From Axinella damicornis (lineage: Eukaryota; Porifera; Demospongiae; Axinellida; Axinellidae): a stretch of DNA of 64,000 nt. Position numbers and translations under genes: made by a program. Below, piece after piece: positions 11,701 to 23,085 of the stretch; positions within the stretch are counted from its first letter, which is position 1; the number at the start of each line of letters is the position of its first letter. The notes beneath the pieces are model-generated. The model had not been told where the DNA came from and searched no databases. It saw nothing but the letters and a program-made list of their open reading frames with translations. The DNA lies in the NCBI GenBank assembly GCA_963931865.1, contig OZ007509.1:14406048-14470047 (forward strand), given 5' to 3'.

Positions 11701-14700
11701 GTAGCCCTGCCATTTGTCAGTCCACGCACGCTGACCACAAAGGAACTCAAACTCTCTCTACCACAGGTAAACCCACTTCCACAGCTGCAAAGCTCTTCAA
11801 CTTTCCCCACATCCTCTTCACAGTTGGGATCAGCTCCATATTGAAGGAGGACATCGGCAATGGCAGCACTGCATATGCCTGGGAGGGTCACCGCAGCTTG
11901 CAGAGGCAAGAGACTTCCAAGCTGGTACAAGAAGAGAAAGAATGACTGGACCAGGGGGTTTGCAAAGACTTAGGAAATCAATTATCATGGAATTGAGGGA
12001 GAATTAAGAGTATACTGGGCCAGTCAACTGTGATGTTATGCACCCATGCTTTAGCTTCATTCCCAGGCCATCCCAATGCAAGTATTTGATCGCTTTGCAG
12101 TGCCGTATTGGCATACTGGTAAGCGATCAAGTGGCAATGGCCTGGTAACGAGGTACTAATCAGGACACCTTTAGGGGCATACGGTCCACTAGCAGCAAAA
12201 AGGACAACCATGACTAGTAACAGGTCTAAATGCCTTAGCTGACCTGCTTGAAGTGATATTTGGGTGGACAGACTGACAACTGACTGACTGACTGATAGAC
12301 AGATGGACAGAATCGATTGTTGAGCCCTGCTTCACACATGTGTGCAGCCGGACAGTACACAGTAGGTGCTCATGCATAAATAGTTGGGCTGGTAAATGCT
12401 TGAGTTCCAAGCCTCTGCTCAGAAGGGAGAAGTTCATCAATGCTATAATTTTACCTACCTCTGTGGGCAAACTCTGCCTAGTGTTGGCTCCCCTCTCCAC
12501 CAGCTTCTGCACTGCTGCAACATCCCCAGCCTTGATGGAGTAGAGCAGTGGAGGCATGGGGGTGGGAGAGACGTTGGGATCAGCCCCCCTACACAGCAGT
12601 AGATGAATGGAGTCCTTGAGGGAGGGTGCAGGAGGGCTGGGAAGAAAGGTGAATACCATACGTACTTCCTTCTTATAACGTGTGATCATGACATCATGTG
12701 AGATTATAATGACACCATCATGACAAGGTTGTGCCAGCGTAATGACCTTACTTAAGGTGGAAGTGGTCCCGGAGCAAGCAATACAATAATACATTGTTTA
12801 CAAGTGACCAAAAGCTCGTCCTCAGGCTGTTCCACCCACACAGACATGTATGCTGCATGCCTGCAACCAGTCAGTCTATAACAGAAAAGCTGCTCGACAG
12901 CCTGAAAGCAGAACCAAAGCAAACAGACAATCTTACTGCTCTTTCTCTGTCATTCCTGGGCTGCTGCTGCCAGCACTGATGCTCATGTTGGACAGACGAC
13001 CGCTGTTCCCACAGGAGAGTGTCGTGCTCTGAGCAGCACTCATGATCGGGCCGTACCTGGTTGACGAAAACACACTGGAAGAATGGAGCTCTGACTGTTT
13101 GAGGGACAAGGCAGCTGCTACAAGAGGGGTAAGCAGTTTCAAATCCCCAGCTCTACCACTGGGAGAGAGTGAAGGAGAGGAAGCAGCGTGTCCATCCTGA
13201 AGCTCTGCTTCATCCACAGGTGTTGCAAACTCTGAAGATGAAGTAGACCCTGACTGAATGACCATTGTAGGAAAGCTACTATGCTTTATTGCTTCTGCAG
13301 GTGGAGGGAAGAACCCGTTAGATGGATGACGGTTGTCTGAGCTGTCCAGGAATGCCTCCTCTGTGGAGCTGCAGCACTCAGAATCAGATCCACTCTCAAC
13401 TTCACCTGGAAAGTTGGAAGATTCGTGACTGGTATTCAAGTAGTTCTTCTTTACTTTTCCCAGATCTCTTTCCACCTGACTTGCACGATGGAGGTCTGAG
13501 TGCCCTGCATTCACGGCAGGGATCTCCCCAGTAGCACTTGCGGTATGAGGTTTGCCTTCTCCACCGAGAGATCTGTTCGATAAGCCAGAGGGAAGAAGGG
13601 ACGGCAGTAGGGAAGGAGGGAGGGAGGCAGGCAGGGCAGAAGAAGTGTCTCCATTTGGCATGTTCTTAGTATCAGACAGCAACTGATCTTGCAGTGGTAC
13701 TGCACTGAGGATAGCTGGGGAGCGAAAATCAATTGCAGGCAACAATGACATATTCCCTGCAGCTAGAGCTTTGTTTGGGGTATTCTCCTCGTCAGAAGTG
13801 TCTATCGTTCCTCCCAGTTTCACGCCAGAGGGACTGCATGGCTTGGAACTCAAGAGAGGGACTGTATTCGTATCTGAGCTGGTAAGTATTTCTTCCCTGC
13901 TGTGATGCAGTCTTTCCATCGACAAGAACCTGACCTTCTTCTCCCCAGCGTGGAGCAGCGGGTAAGAACGCACTTTAGTAAGCCCAGATGGAGACCTCGG
14001 AGGACTGCTGCCACTGCCTTCATTGTGCCCGCACTTCACTGTGAGCATCCCAAGGGACTTTGACTTACACAAACCCACACCCTCAACACCACCTTCAAAC
14101 TGAGATACGGTCTCGCTCCTATTTCTGGTACAGCCTGGGAACAAGGCTAACTGAGATTTGACTCCATCCACTTCCACATCAGTAGTGGATTCCGGCCCAC
14201 ACAGTGTGTTAGTGGGAGTCGAAAGGAAGTCAGAGGTGTGAAGAGTGTACTCCGTGGCAGGGGATGAAGAAGATGTGCGCTGTTTTGAGATGGGTGGCAG
14301 TGACTTCAATAGCTTCTGAACCTGTCGAGAAAGGAGAGGTTAGTACACTAGGGGCGCATGGGCAATAGTGCAGGGTGGGGTGAGTGTGAGAGGGTTGTAG
14401 CTATATATAGATGAGGGGATTGATACGTACCTCGCACTAGAGTGCAATAATGACAAACATGCTTTTGAGAGCAGCGTTAACAAGGGTGGCAAATGATGAT
14501 GTCATATCCCCCCGTTAATGGGGCCCAGGACCTGCATTAAACCTTCTGTATTGGTGATGCAGCATTCCTAGCTGGGTTATCAAATCGAAATGAACTGAAC
14601 TGAACTGAATTGAACTGTAGAGTAAAGCATTCTCCCACCTGGGGATTATAGCTTCAAAAAAGAAAGAAGAAATAGGTTCACTCAAACCCATGCCATGTTG

Positions 14701-15354
14701 TGAGGAGCACAGACCAGGACCAGCCAAGCCCATAACCAGAATGAGCATCCAACTACGGGAACTGCATTGTATATAATCAGGCAGCTTGTGCTTGACCATA
14801 TAAGGCAAGTGGGAGTTACTACTGCAGTCTCTAGTGATCAACCTTAGTCCACTTCCAAATAAGGGCACACTTTAGTTGCTGCCGCTATTATGTCGCTATT
14901 CCATACTATAACGCGCGCTAGGTTGACGCTCCTTGGTGCTACAAAAATGTCTCAATTCTCACACCCTACAATAAAGCTTGCTTGAAATTGCACGTCAGTA
15001 CCTGCTGCTTTGACAGTTTCAACTTCAGACTCTTGTATGAAACAGCAAGCACTGCAGCTGCTAGAAATCTTCATATGAACTCCCAAATGCAATCCTTTCA
15101 ATGACCATCTAGTGACACAGTGTGAAGCATTGACTCCTTTTTGTTGCCATGCAAATGGGAACCTTGGAATGATGCTACAGTCTACGGTACCTCGGGGAGT
15201 GGTCCATAGAGGAGGTGGTGGCACGCAGTGAGGGCGGAGATCCCAGCTGAGTCCAGGCTGTTCACGTCCGCACCACTATCCAGGAGAACGTCAATGATAT
15301 CAAGATGACAATGTATCTGTATGCACAAATGGTGTATGTGTGTGTGTGTGTGTG

Positions 15355-15398
<44 letters not shown>

Positions 15399-18325
15399 AC
15401 AGACATTCACTGGTCTATTTAATGATTCAGAATGTGCCCGTCAACACATCAATCATGCATGTAAACAGATTGCCCAATGACATGCCATCCTATTAGACTC
15501 GTTCCCAAGCCGTTCCCTCGTCCAGCCTTTGATTGCTTGCTGGCCGTATTTGCATTCTGAAAGCGATCAGAAACTGGCGGTGGGAACTGCCTGGGAATGA
15601 GGCTATGCTGAGCAAACATGACTTAAAAAGGATTGCAGCTCAGCTCAGAGTGCTTCAGCACAACTTACTGCTGCCACAAACAGGGCACTGTGGCCATTTC
15701 TGTCCACCACATCCACATGTACAGCCCCCGCCTTGAGTATGGCAATCACCTTTGTACCCTCTCCTGTGGCAGCTGCCTGGATCAGCTCTTCGGAGGCCAC
15801 CTGGCAGGGGAGAGAATGGAGGAAGCAGGCCAGCAGTTTGTACTGAGAGCCAGTACTTTGGCATGCAGTTAGTCTCAGTCCCATACCATACCTGAGTATT
15901 GCCTTCATTAAACTAGAAGTGATATAAATGTTTGACAAAGGGTCTGGGAATGGCAGTATAACAGGTAGCCTAAAGAGTGAGGACACTGTCTTGATCAAGT
16001 CCAACTTCATATCATTCCCCCACATGAAAACGAGGACACCTTAGGACACATTGCCTGGGAGTACAATTGTGTCCAACTGTCCATGGTACTGTAAAATATT
16101 TTCCGCCTGAAATGCATGGGCGTAGCTAGCATTGAGGCAAAGGGGCAGCTGCTTCCTCGCTTTTCTGACGGGGGTGTCCTAGATCCTCGCACACGCCGCG
16201 TACGATGTGCGTTCGATCTGATGGCAGAGACCGGAGCTAGGCTGACCATGAGCCAGGGTGTACTCCTAACGCGGATAAAGTGCTTCAGGTCTGGGACAGT
16301 CAGGGCACCGGCGTATTGCTGTAGCATTTTGAGAGCGTCTGTTTGCGTGCACTGCGGAAGTAATCTTGCAGAAATAATAGTTAATTAACCCATTGCACCC
16401 TGTAGCAACCAAATGAGACCGGAGGATACCCATAAGCCCATAAGAATTTATATAGGGGGTTTAATATTAGGTGTTATAATACTTTGTACACGTTCTTCTG
16501 CCTGTTTGCAATAGTAGGTACTCATGAATAATTAATTAGCTCCAAATTTTTCGCCATGCGCTTCGCGAGCGGATAACTCCATGCCTCCTCGGTCTCAAAA
16601 TCCTAGCTACGCCCCTGAAATGACGACAGCTTGCCATAGTCAGGACTCATTGTTTGGGCCCAAGGGTGTCAGTCTCCTGTAGATCAATGCGAACAGCTTG
16701 CTTGCCAAGAACAGCGTCTTCTCCTATGCTGGTGATATCTACTCATGCTGGTGATATCTACTCATGCTGGAGCCAAAAGGAATTCATTCTTCATAGAGCA
16801 CACAATGAAGCTGAAGCTAGCATGGTGAAGATGAAGCTATGTACCGGCATATACATGTACACAGCTCCGACTAACCTCCAGAGGTCCTTTAGGCCCATGT
16901 TTGCCCCTTGACCTCCAGTCAGGGGAGTCGAGGTTGTGGCAGGGGAGAGGGTGGGAAGAAGAGGGATCGAAGGCGGCTTCAATAACTGCAAATCTCAGCT
17001 GGATGAGCTTCGTCCCGCTCCACACCCCCACATCTTGTCTTCCACCTGGGTAGGTCATCACACCCTCACCATCACGAGAGTCACCATGGTACATGCCCTG
17101 AGGAGCAAGAGGATCCATAAATGACTCTGTGGGCGTGGCATACCACTTTTCATATGCTACTTTTCATATGCTACTCAGTAGTCACAAAGTCAACATTCTC
17201 AAGTCACAGAAGATTGTACCATATTAGGTCACCAGGCGCCTTGCTGTAATTAGCTACATCCTCAATGGAATTACGGAAGTACCATACAATTGACCCACAA
17301 TTGTTCTTCACCCACAACCTCCCCTACAGAAAGGGTGTAAGAAGACCCTTTCTGTAGGGGAGGTTGTGAGTGAAGAACACAAGTAACTGACCTCCTGTCT
17401 AGAAGCCAATTACAAGTACGGATCCAATTACAAAGTGGGAAAAAATGTAACTACATTTGCATAACAGGAAGGGCTTCTGGAATGTCCCCATTTCTTCCAG
17501 CCTCACCTCAAACTTCTCTCCGTCCGGGGAGATGTACGTCCCGACTCCCTCCTTCTGGTCCCACTCAAACTGACCGGTGAAGCGTGCCCCAGAGAGCCAG
17601 GTGTACAGTCCCCTTCCATGCTTCTTGTCTGCTAAATAGTCCCCCTCGAAGGCCTGCAGACCAAACAGGATGGATCAACAAGACCTAAGGGTCAAAGGTG
17701 ATTGGAACAAGACCAAGAAAGAAGGAATCCCCAAGTACCAGTTCTTTGTTAGCTTGCCATACTGCAAGAAAACCAGAGGTGGGAATTAATGGCCTCATTG
17801 CAAACCATTTTTTATCCATTCCAGCTCCTGCAGTGAGACTAGGTTGGGTTTAGAATGTACAGGGAGGGAGCGTTTCTGCAGATCTAAGTGCTGGATAAAC
17901 TCTGTTCTGGAAATTTGGTCTGGGAGTGAGACTAAGTATGGTCTGGGAATGAGAGCTTAGCATGAATGCACTCTGGGCACCAAGGATGAGAATAGGTGAG
18001 TTGAGAGGAGGAGGGATGAGAGAGCAAGATGCCTCACCTCACCATTACTCCACAGGTGCTTCCCATATCCATGCCGCAAGTCCTCCAAAAACTCTCCCTC
18101 ATACCTCGATTCATCCGGCCACAGCTGTACCCCGTAACCATGACGCCTGTTATCCATGTACTTCCCAGTATACTGCAAGCCAGAGGGCCACCGAAATGTT
18201 CCATGTCCTGTCCTCTCACCCACTATGAGTTTTCCAGTGTAAACCGCACCACTTTTGAACTCAATCGAGTGTGCAAGAGGCTCCAAACTGCAAGTGCTCA
18301 CAGATGTATCTGATAAGGCTGCCAT
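8787..18325 (-). CDS. ANKMY1: Ankyrin repeat and MYND domain-containing protein 1 (MORN-ankyrin-MYND)
   Basis: Thirteen exons read on the minus strand: 18325-18038, 17653-17507, 17097-16876, 15800-15669, 15316-15191, 14321-12937, 12636-12459, 11921-about 11455, about 10966-10860, 10778-10647, 10336-10229, 9838-9754, 9517-8787. Exons 1-3 encode MORN repeats (GHGTFRWPSGLQYTGKY, HGYGVQLWPD, HGRGLYTW, GEGVMTYPGG). Exons 4-5 and 7-10 encode ankyrin repeats (DVVDRNGHSALFVAA, DVLLDSGADVN, LLLCRGADPN, LLAHGAEVN, ILLKHGADPNLPLG). Exon 13 ends in a MYND zinc finger (CYECGRSVG...CVGC...CYCSHSC...H...C). This domain order defines ANKMY1. Every junction keeps frame except exon 8/9: the best donor (GTCAGT at 11456) is phase 0, while exon 9 needs phase 1, so the true donor is probably a few bases away. 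Exon 6 adds about 460 Ser-rich residues. Predicted length is about 1,366 residues, longer than vertebrate ANKMY1. ANKMY1 is poorly characterised; a scaffold role is only inferred from its domains. Confidence 0.93.
8868..8996 (-). other. MYND zinc-finger segment of ANKMY1
   Basis: Eight metal ligands are visible in order: C-x2-C (CYEC), C-x2-C (CVGC), C-x3-C (CSHSC) and H-x3-C (HGIEC). This is a complete C6HC MYND finger, about 30 residues before the C-terminus. MYND fingers bind proline-rich peptides. Confidence 0.9.
12052..12155. mobile_element. Foldback element, family 1 (ANKMY1 intron)
   Basis: Ends TTCATTCCCAGGCCAT and ATGGCCTGGTAACGAGG are inverted. Inside, TTTGATCGCTT pairs with AAGCGATCAA. 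It lies between ANKMY1 exons 7 and 8. Confidence 0.7.
15358..15397. repeat. Homopolymer run, 40 G
   Basis: Forty consecutive G on the plus strand, preceded by (GT)n. On the ANKMY1 coding strand it is a C tract about 40 bases upstream of the exon 5 acceptor (ACAG before 15316), so it may serve as part of the polypyrimidine tract. Confidence 0.9.
15494..15605. mobile_element. Foldback element, family 1 (ANKMY1 intron)
   Basis: TAGACTCGTTCCCAAGCC at the left pairs with TGCCTGGGAATGAGGCTA at the right. Inner blocks TTTGATTGCTT and AAGCGATCAG also pair. It lies between ANKMY1 exons 4 and 5. Confidence 0.75.
16118..16617. mobile_element. Element with GGGCGTAGCTAG inverted ends (ANKMY1 intron)
   Basis: The left end reads ATGGGCGTAGCTAGCATTGA and the right end reads AAAATCCTAGCTACGCCCCT, an inverted pair about 500 bp apart. 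A minus-strand open frame inside (16327-16007) has no recognisable motif. This looks like a non-autonomous DNA transposon in the intron between ANKMY1 exons 3 and 4. Confidence 0.6.
17303..17378. other. Near-perfect 34-bp-stem hairpin in an ANKMY1 intron
   Basis: Arm 17303-17336 (starting GTTCTTCACCCACAACC) is the reverse complement of arm 17345-17378 with one mismatch, around an 8-base loop (GTAAGAAG). It lies between ANKMY1 exons 2 and 3. The stem is longer and cleaner than chance would give, and it lacks the TAGCCTCG ends of family 1. It could be a small-RNA precursor or a tiny foldback element. Confidence 0.7.
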
Positions 18326-18868
18326 TGGACTGGGAGCTTGGCTAGCATATGTGGCACTTTAGCACACTTGCATCAGATCTGTAGGTCGGACAAAAGAGTA
18401 TCAATCCCAGAGGTCAGCCAACCGACCATAGCTCGTCATGGGCAAAACTACCAACTCACACAACAGTAGATCCCAATGGCTATATTATTAAGTTCTACCA
18501 TTCTCTGAAAACGCTGACACAATTTACCTGCACATGTACCAACAAAATTATACTTACTGGGTCATTAGATGTTAACAAACTGCAGGTACTTAGCATTAAT
18601 TCCCTACAAATGAAAATTAATGATCCTGCCTATTAGGGTTAATTATTGCATGCACCATACCAGGGTTTCATTTGTCCCAAGATGGGGAGAAGCTAGGCTG
18701 TGATGAACGAGGGGGCACAAGTGGCGTGTGTTACTACAGGAAAATTAGGCTTTCTGAGATTGACTCTTGCAATCTAAGGTCACAATACAGTATGAATTAG
18801 CAGCTATTTGAACTGCTAGCTTGTGTCTTTCCATATTTTTTATTTTCACAGCACTTACAATAGGGAAT

Positions 18869-18904
18869 GGGGGGGGGGAGGGGGGGGGGGGGGGGGGGGG
18901 GGGG
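18869..18904. repeat. Homopolymer G run
   Basis: Thirty-six bases, all G except one A at 18879. Confidence 0.9.
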
Positions 18905-19100
18905 ATTTGGGGGGACAAAGGTGGCATGTGCCATTACACCTCTTAATGAGGGGGTCTGGGGGTCCTCCCCCAGGAAATTTTATATCCTCTGAGATTGATT
19001 CTGATGTAATCTGAAGGTCAAAAATCACATTTTATTGCTAACCAAAAACAGATGTGGCTAATAGAATCTTCGCTGACTTTTACTGGCATAGACTAGTGAC

Positions 19101-19327
19101 GTTAAGGTAAGGGAGGGGATTTCCGGACAGTATTGTATTTCCGGACATGGCACTTCATAGCCCTCGCATTTGCTCCCTTAGCAATTCTTCCGAATTATGG
19201 TGAGTGCGCATGCGTACCCTTCGTTTGAACTCACCAACGCTGTACAGTTGTTTGCTCCTAGAGAGCGAAAGCTGGGGCAGTGTCCGGAAATACAGTACTG
19301 TCTGGAAACCTCCTCCGTTACCTTAAC
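19101..19327. mobile_element. Foldback element with TTCCGGACA arms (family 4)
   Basis: The left arm begins GTTAAGGTAAGGGAGG and continues TTTCCGGACAGTATTGTATT. The right arm carries AATACAGTACTGTCTGGAAA and ends CCTCCGTTACCTTAAC. The arms are inverted over about 50 bp around a 120 bp centre. Non-coding. Confidence 0.75.
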
Positions 19328-19541
19328 AAAGGCAGACTCCCTTCCTTCCTTAACAACCACACTCCTGGTAGCCATTACAACCCAGTTGCAACTAACTGTA
19401 GCGCAAGCCAGCACTGCAGTTCATTCCCTGGCTTTCAGCTACGTACATGCAGTTACACGTGCCAAACGTGGCATGCCATGAGTGGGGTAGTTCCCCCTAG
19501 GACAACTGCATAGCCCCCCTGGGACACAATTATCAGGTTCT

Positions 19542-19542
<1 letters not shown>

Positions 19543-19581
<39 letters not shown>
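19543..19581. repeat. Homopolymer run, 39 C
   Basis: An uninterrupted run of C flanked on both sides by GGGACACAATTA-like sequence, as if the run sits inside a short duplicated segment. Confidence 0.9.
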
Positions 19582-19583
<2 letters not shown>

Positions 19584-19933
19584 GACACAATTAATCTGCC
19601 ATCTATACTAGTACGACCCAATGCGAAATATCAATCAGTCATTCATACAGCGGCTTCGCTCACCACTTAGATTTACAGATGGGTACCTGCATTGGCGCAT
19701 ATCAGTGCAACAGCAGACGGTTGCTACCGACCCAAAAAGCTCGCCGTTGTGCGATGAAGATAGGGGGAGGATCTGCTCACGAGTGGTGCGCACTATTTGG
19801 AACACCGGTACAATTACGTCATTAGAATTAAAATTAATTTTATTAATAAACGTCATCGGTTACAACGCAGCGCATGCGCAGGCTAGCACATTCCTCCTCA
19901 ATTCCTGATTTGTACAATGCAGACTTTACAGGA

Positions 19934-20133
19934 NNNNNNNNNNNNNNNNNNNNNNNNNNNNNNNNNNNNNNNNNNNNNNNNNNNNNNNNNNNNNNNNNNN
20001 NNNNNNNNNNNNNNNNNNNNNNNNNNNNNNNNNNNNNNNNNNNNNNNNNNNNNNNNNNNNNNNNNNNNNNNNNNNNNNNNNNNNNNNNNNNNNNNNNNNN
20101 NNNNNNNNNNNNNNNNNNNNNNNNNNNNNNNNN
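19934..20133. other. Assembly gap (200 N)
   Basis: Exactly 200 unknown bases, a conventional scaffold-gap size, so the true length is unknown. No recognised gene spans it. Confidence 0.99.
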
Positions 20134-21200
20134 GTTGACCTCATTCTCAAGCCTTCCACCCAGCTTGCATGCACTGTGTGTCGACCCTGTCAGGCAATGC
20201 AATGCAAACTTTTTCTGTAGGTAAGAACGGAAGAAAACTCGATCCAATGCAGATCACTTCAAACAGGTGAAGACATTAATAGCTAACTTGCTACACACAA
20301 TCTCTGTGATTCACTGGTTTCAAATTCAACTTCCAGAGGTCAGGAAGACTTTTCAAACCATTACTAGAGGAGTTGGTAAGTCAAGAAAGTATATTAAATG
20401 TCATCTTGTTCTCCAAGCGTCCAGTATCTGACCAGCCTCATTCCAGGCCTTTAGTCATAAGAATATGTTAGCTTTTCTGAGTATATGGCTGGCAGGGTAC
20501 AAGTAGAACCACTGTGTTAGGAACTATGCCATTGTTTAGCCCACAGATGGTCATGAGAAGCCCTCCTACCCCACAGCATATGCTCCTCCCTCCAAATTAC
20601 CTCCGAGACACTTCTGTGCAGTGTGTGGATATCCTTTTATGACTATGCCTGTGCCATCAGTACCTGTATTTATGTCGGACCGTCCATTAAGAAGAGACTG
20701 CATAGTCCAGCCTTCTTAGGAGTACATGTACATTTAAGCCTGGGATGCGCGCTGAGAAGCACATGGGAATGAGGTTGAAGATCTCACTACCATGTGCCAT
20801 AGTGGCCTCGCTCTCACTCCCCCCCCGTTGCTTGCAGTACGACGTGTAACTGGACAGCCCATTATGTAATCAAATATCCAGGATAAAATTAATTGAAGAA
20901 GTTGTCCAATCTATCAGCGGTTGGTTACCCATGTGGACCTTATAAATTAGAGAATGTCATGCACTTTATCAGGGGCTTATGGGCTCCTGACTTCATTCAT
21001 GCATACGCCAAATGTCAGGATTGTCCTTGACACTTCACAATTTTCCCTCCAACTATACGTGTGTAACCTGCGGTGCAAGATACTGCTGTGTGAAGTGCCT
21101 TGGCACCCATCAAGATACCAGGTTCAGTGTAATTATAGTCTCTCATTTCCAGTTCTTTTTCTTTGCTGCACATGATGATATGGTGTAACGGTTTGTAATC

Positions 21201-22042
21201 TATAGACCCGTTGCAGCTGACGTCGTCGCTTTGAGAATATATGGACAGTTACACCAACATGGCGGCTATTTTGTGCTTTTTGAGATAGCAGCTTCTCTGG
21301 CTGTCTTGGCAAACAGTCATGCACCAACAATGCTTCTAGTATGTGTTGAATCAAACAAAATGCGATTGATGTGTAGGCTAATAAAGCTATATAAACGCTT
21401 ACCCAGTGATGCAGGGCTGATACTGCATATGAAGCCAATGTATTACGGTATACCAGGATGGCAGCTTCCAGATAGTGTACGGAAATGCCACAGAACACAT
21501 TACGTAAGTTCAACGGGTCTTTACCATCCAGTTTGTCACAGCTACCTAACTTCTTTGTGGAACCCAGGAACAATCCACTACACAGAAAACCTTTTAACGT
21601 ACTTCCTTCAGTATGGATGTTGGAGTTTGGGTAATCAAATCACTTTTCAAACCGTGTACAAAGATCATTTAGGGTCACATTGAGTCATTGAACGTTCTAT
21701 AGACCTTATGCAATCATGTCACAAATTTGAGTGCATGTGATGCAGGCAGACATGAAATGAAGCGTGCATGATGCCGGCAGCCATTTTGAGTGGCAAGAAG
21801 AATATTGCTAGTACGACAAAAAAAAACTGGAGTTTTGTCTGGTTCTTGCAATCTGCACCGGGATCAGGCTGAACATAGCAGGTATGCTAGCTACTTCAGC
21901 AAACGTTTACATACTTGGAAGACAGCTATGTGCAGCTGCATGCATTTCTGCAGAACGTACCATCTTCTTGCCGCTCATATTGAGAATGCTGAAAGATTGC
22001 GGGCAGATAACCAGCTATGACGTCAATTGTGTAAGGTCTATT
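21201..22042. mobile_element. Compound inverted-repeat element with TAGACC ends
   Basis: TATAGACCCGTTGCAGCTGA followed by CGTC at the left is matched by GACGTCAATTGTGTAAGG followed by TCTA at the right. A third, internal copy of the end motif (TATAGACCTTATGCAATCAT) starts near 21699. CATGGCGGCTATTTTGTG and GGCAGCCATTTTGAG also look like diverged inverted copies. It may be two elements, one nested or adjacent. No transposase seen. Confidence 0.4.
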
Positions 22043-22976
22043 CTATGGAACTGGACCGCTTAATTGGCCTGCAGTTTACGTAATTGACGTCCTATTATCA
22101 TGAAAGTGGTCAATACTCATGGTCATGAAGAAGAGATTGTTAGTCTGATTTAATTCCTTTTCAGGTGTCTCAAGTGGACAGCATGAACACCTTGTCCTGA
22201 GGGAGCCTGTGCATCAATGAAGACTCACTGCATTCTTGTGCACGATACATTGACTGTTCTTTATTAACTGGAGGTCTGCTGCAGCTTTGTTGTTCCAGGC
22301 CGTTTCCATCTCTAGTTTTGACCACTTACGTTATGCTATAACAAGAACAAGACTGTGCCACTCCCTGATGCTAAGGGTCTGTATGCAGGTGTGTGATACT
22401 GTGGATATGGCAGCCAGAGTTGTCCTGGCTCCCCGGACCCAGCATCAGTACAGTGAACCTGTCGCATACTCCCAGTTTTATGTACAGTTGCGACAAAAAG
22501 CTGCATGGGGAGGAGTCTGGGAACCGTTAATCATGAGCTGGAACAAGTCTAGACTACTGCTGAGATCATGCATGCTGTGATACCCGGCCTTTATAAAAGA
22601 GGGCAGGCATGCCAGTAAAACAGCTCCTGTAGCAATCATGATCGATCGATGCGCGCGCTCGAGAACTGCACGCTATAGCTATATAGCGCGCCCATGCATA
22701 TCGCGCATATAGCTGCCATGCAGACGTTCTTCTTGGGGGGAGGGGCTCGTTTAAGACTACAATCCCCTCGAGGAGGGGCTGGTTTACTCTTATTCATACC
22801 TCACTCGGGACTTCACCCACTAAGGATTGCCACATGGCAAAAAGCGCGGGGCTTTCCAAACGAGAACAGGATAACCCAATTCACTTGCATGAATGCAGTT
22901 TGGGTTGCAATCAGTCAGTCCTGTCAGGGGGGGATGTACCAGGGAATTCTCCCTCCCTCAATGCCACCCAACTGGC

Positions 22977-22985
22977 TATATAAAG
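22977..22985 (+). promoter_or_regulatory. TATA box (TATATAAAG)
   Basis: A consensus TATA box, about 109 bases upstream of an ATG that is followed almost at once by a GTAAGA donor. It is the main reason for suspecting a plus-strand transcription unit here. Confidence 0.4.
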
Positions 22986-23085
22986 AGCTGTGCAGGGAGC
23001 CCACTGCATAGCATAAATACATCAACATCAGAGTGTGCTAGTGCTGGAGTTTGACAAGTTACAGTTGCTTTTTTTGGAGACGAGC

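Larger units (their letters stand above)
18326..22976. other. Repeat-rich spacer upstream of ANKMY1
   Basis: No exon recognised. It holds the presumed ANKMY1 promoter, two long G/C homopolymers, a foldback element, an assembly gap and a compound inverted-repeat element, each listed separately. Confidence 0.5.

Noticed and set aside
16007..16327. Minus-strand ORF as an extra ANKMY1 exon
   Set aside because: It lies largely inside the element with GGGCGTAGCTAG ends, shows no ankyrin or MORN pattern, and is not needed for phase.
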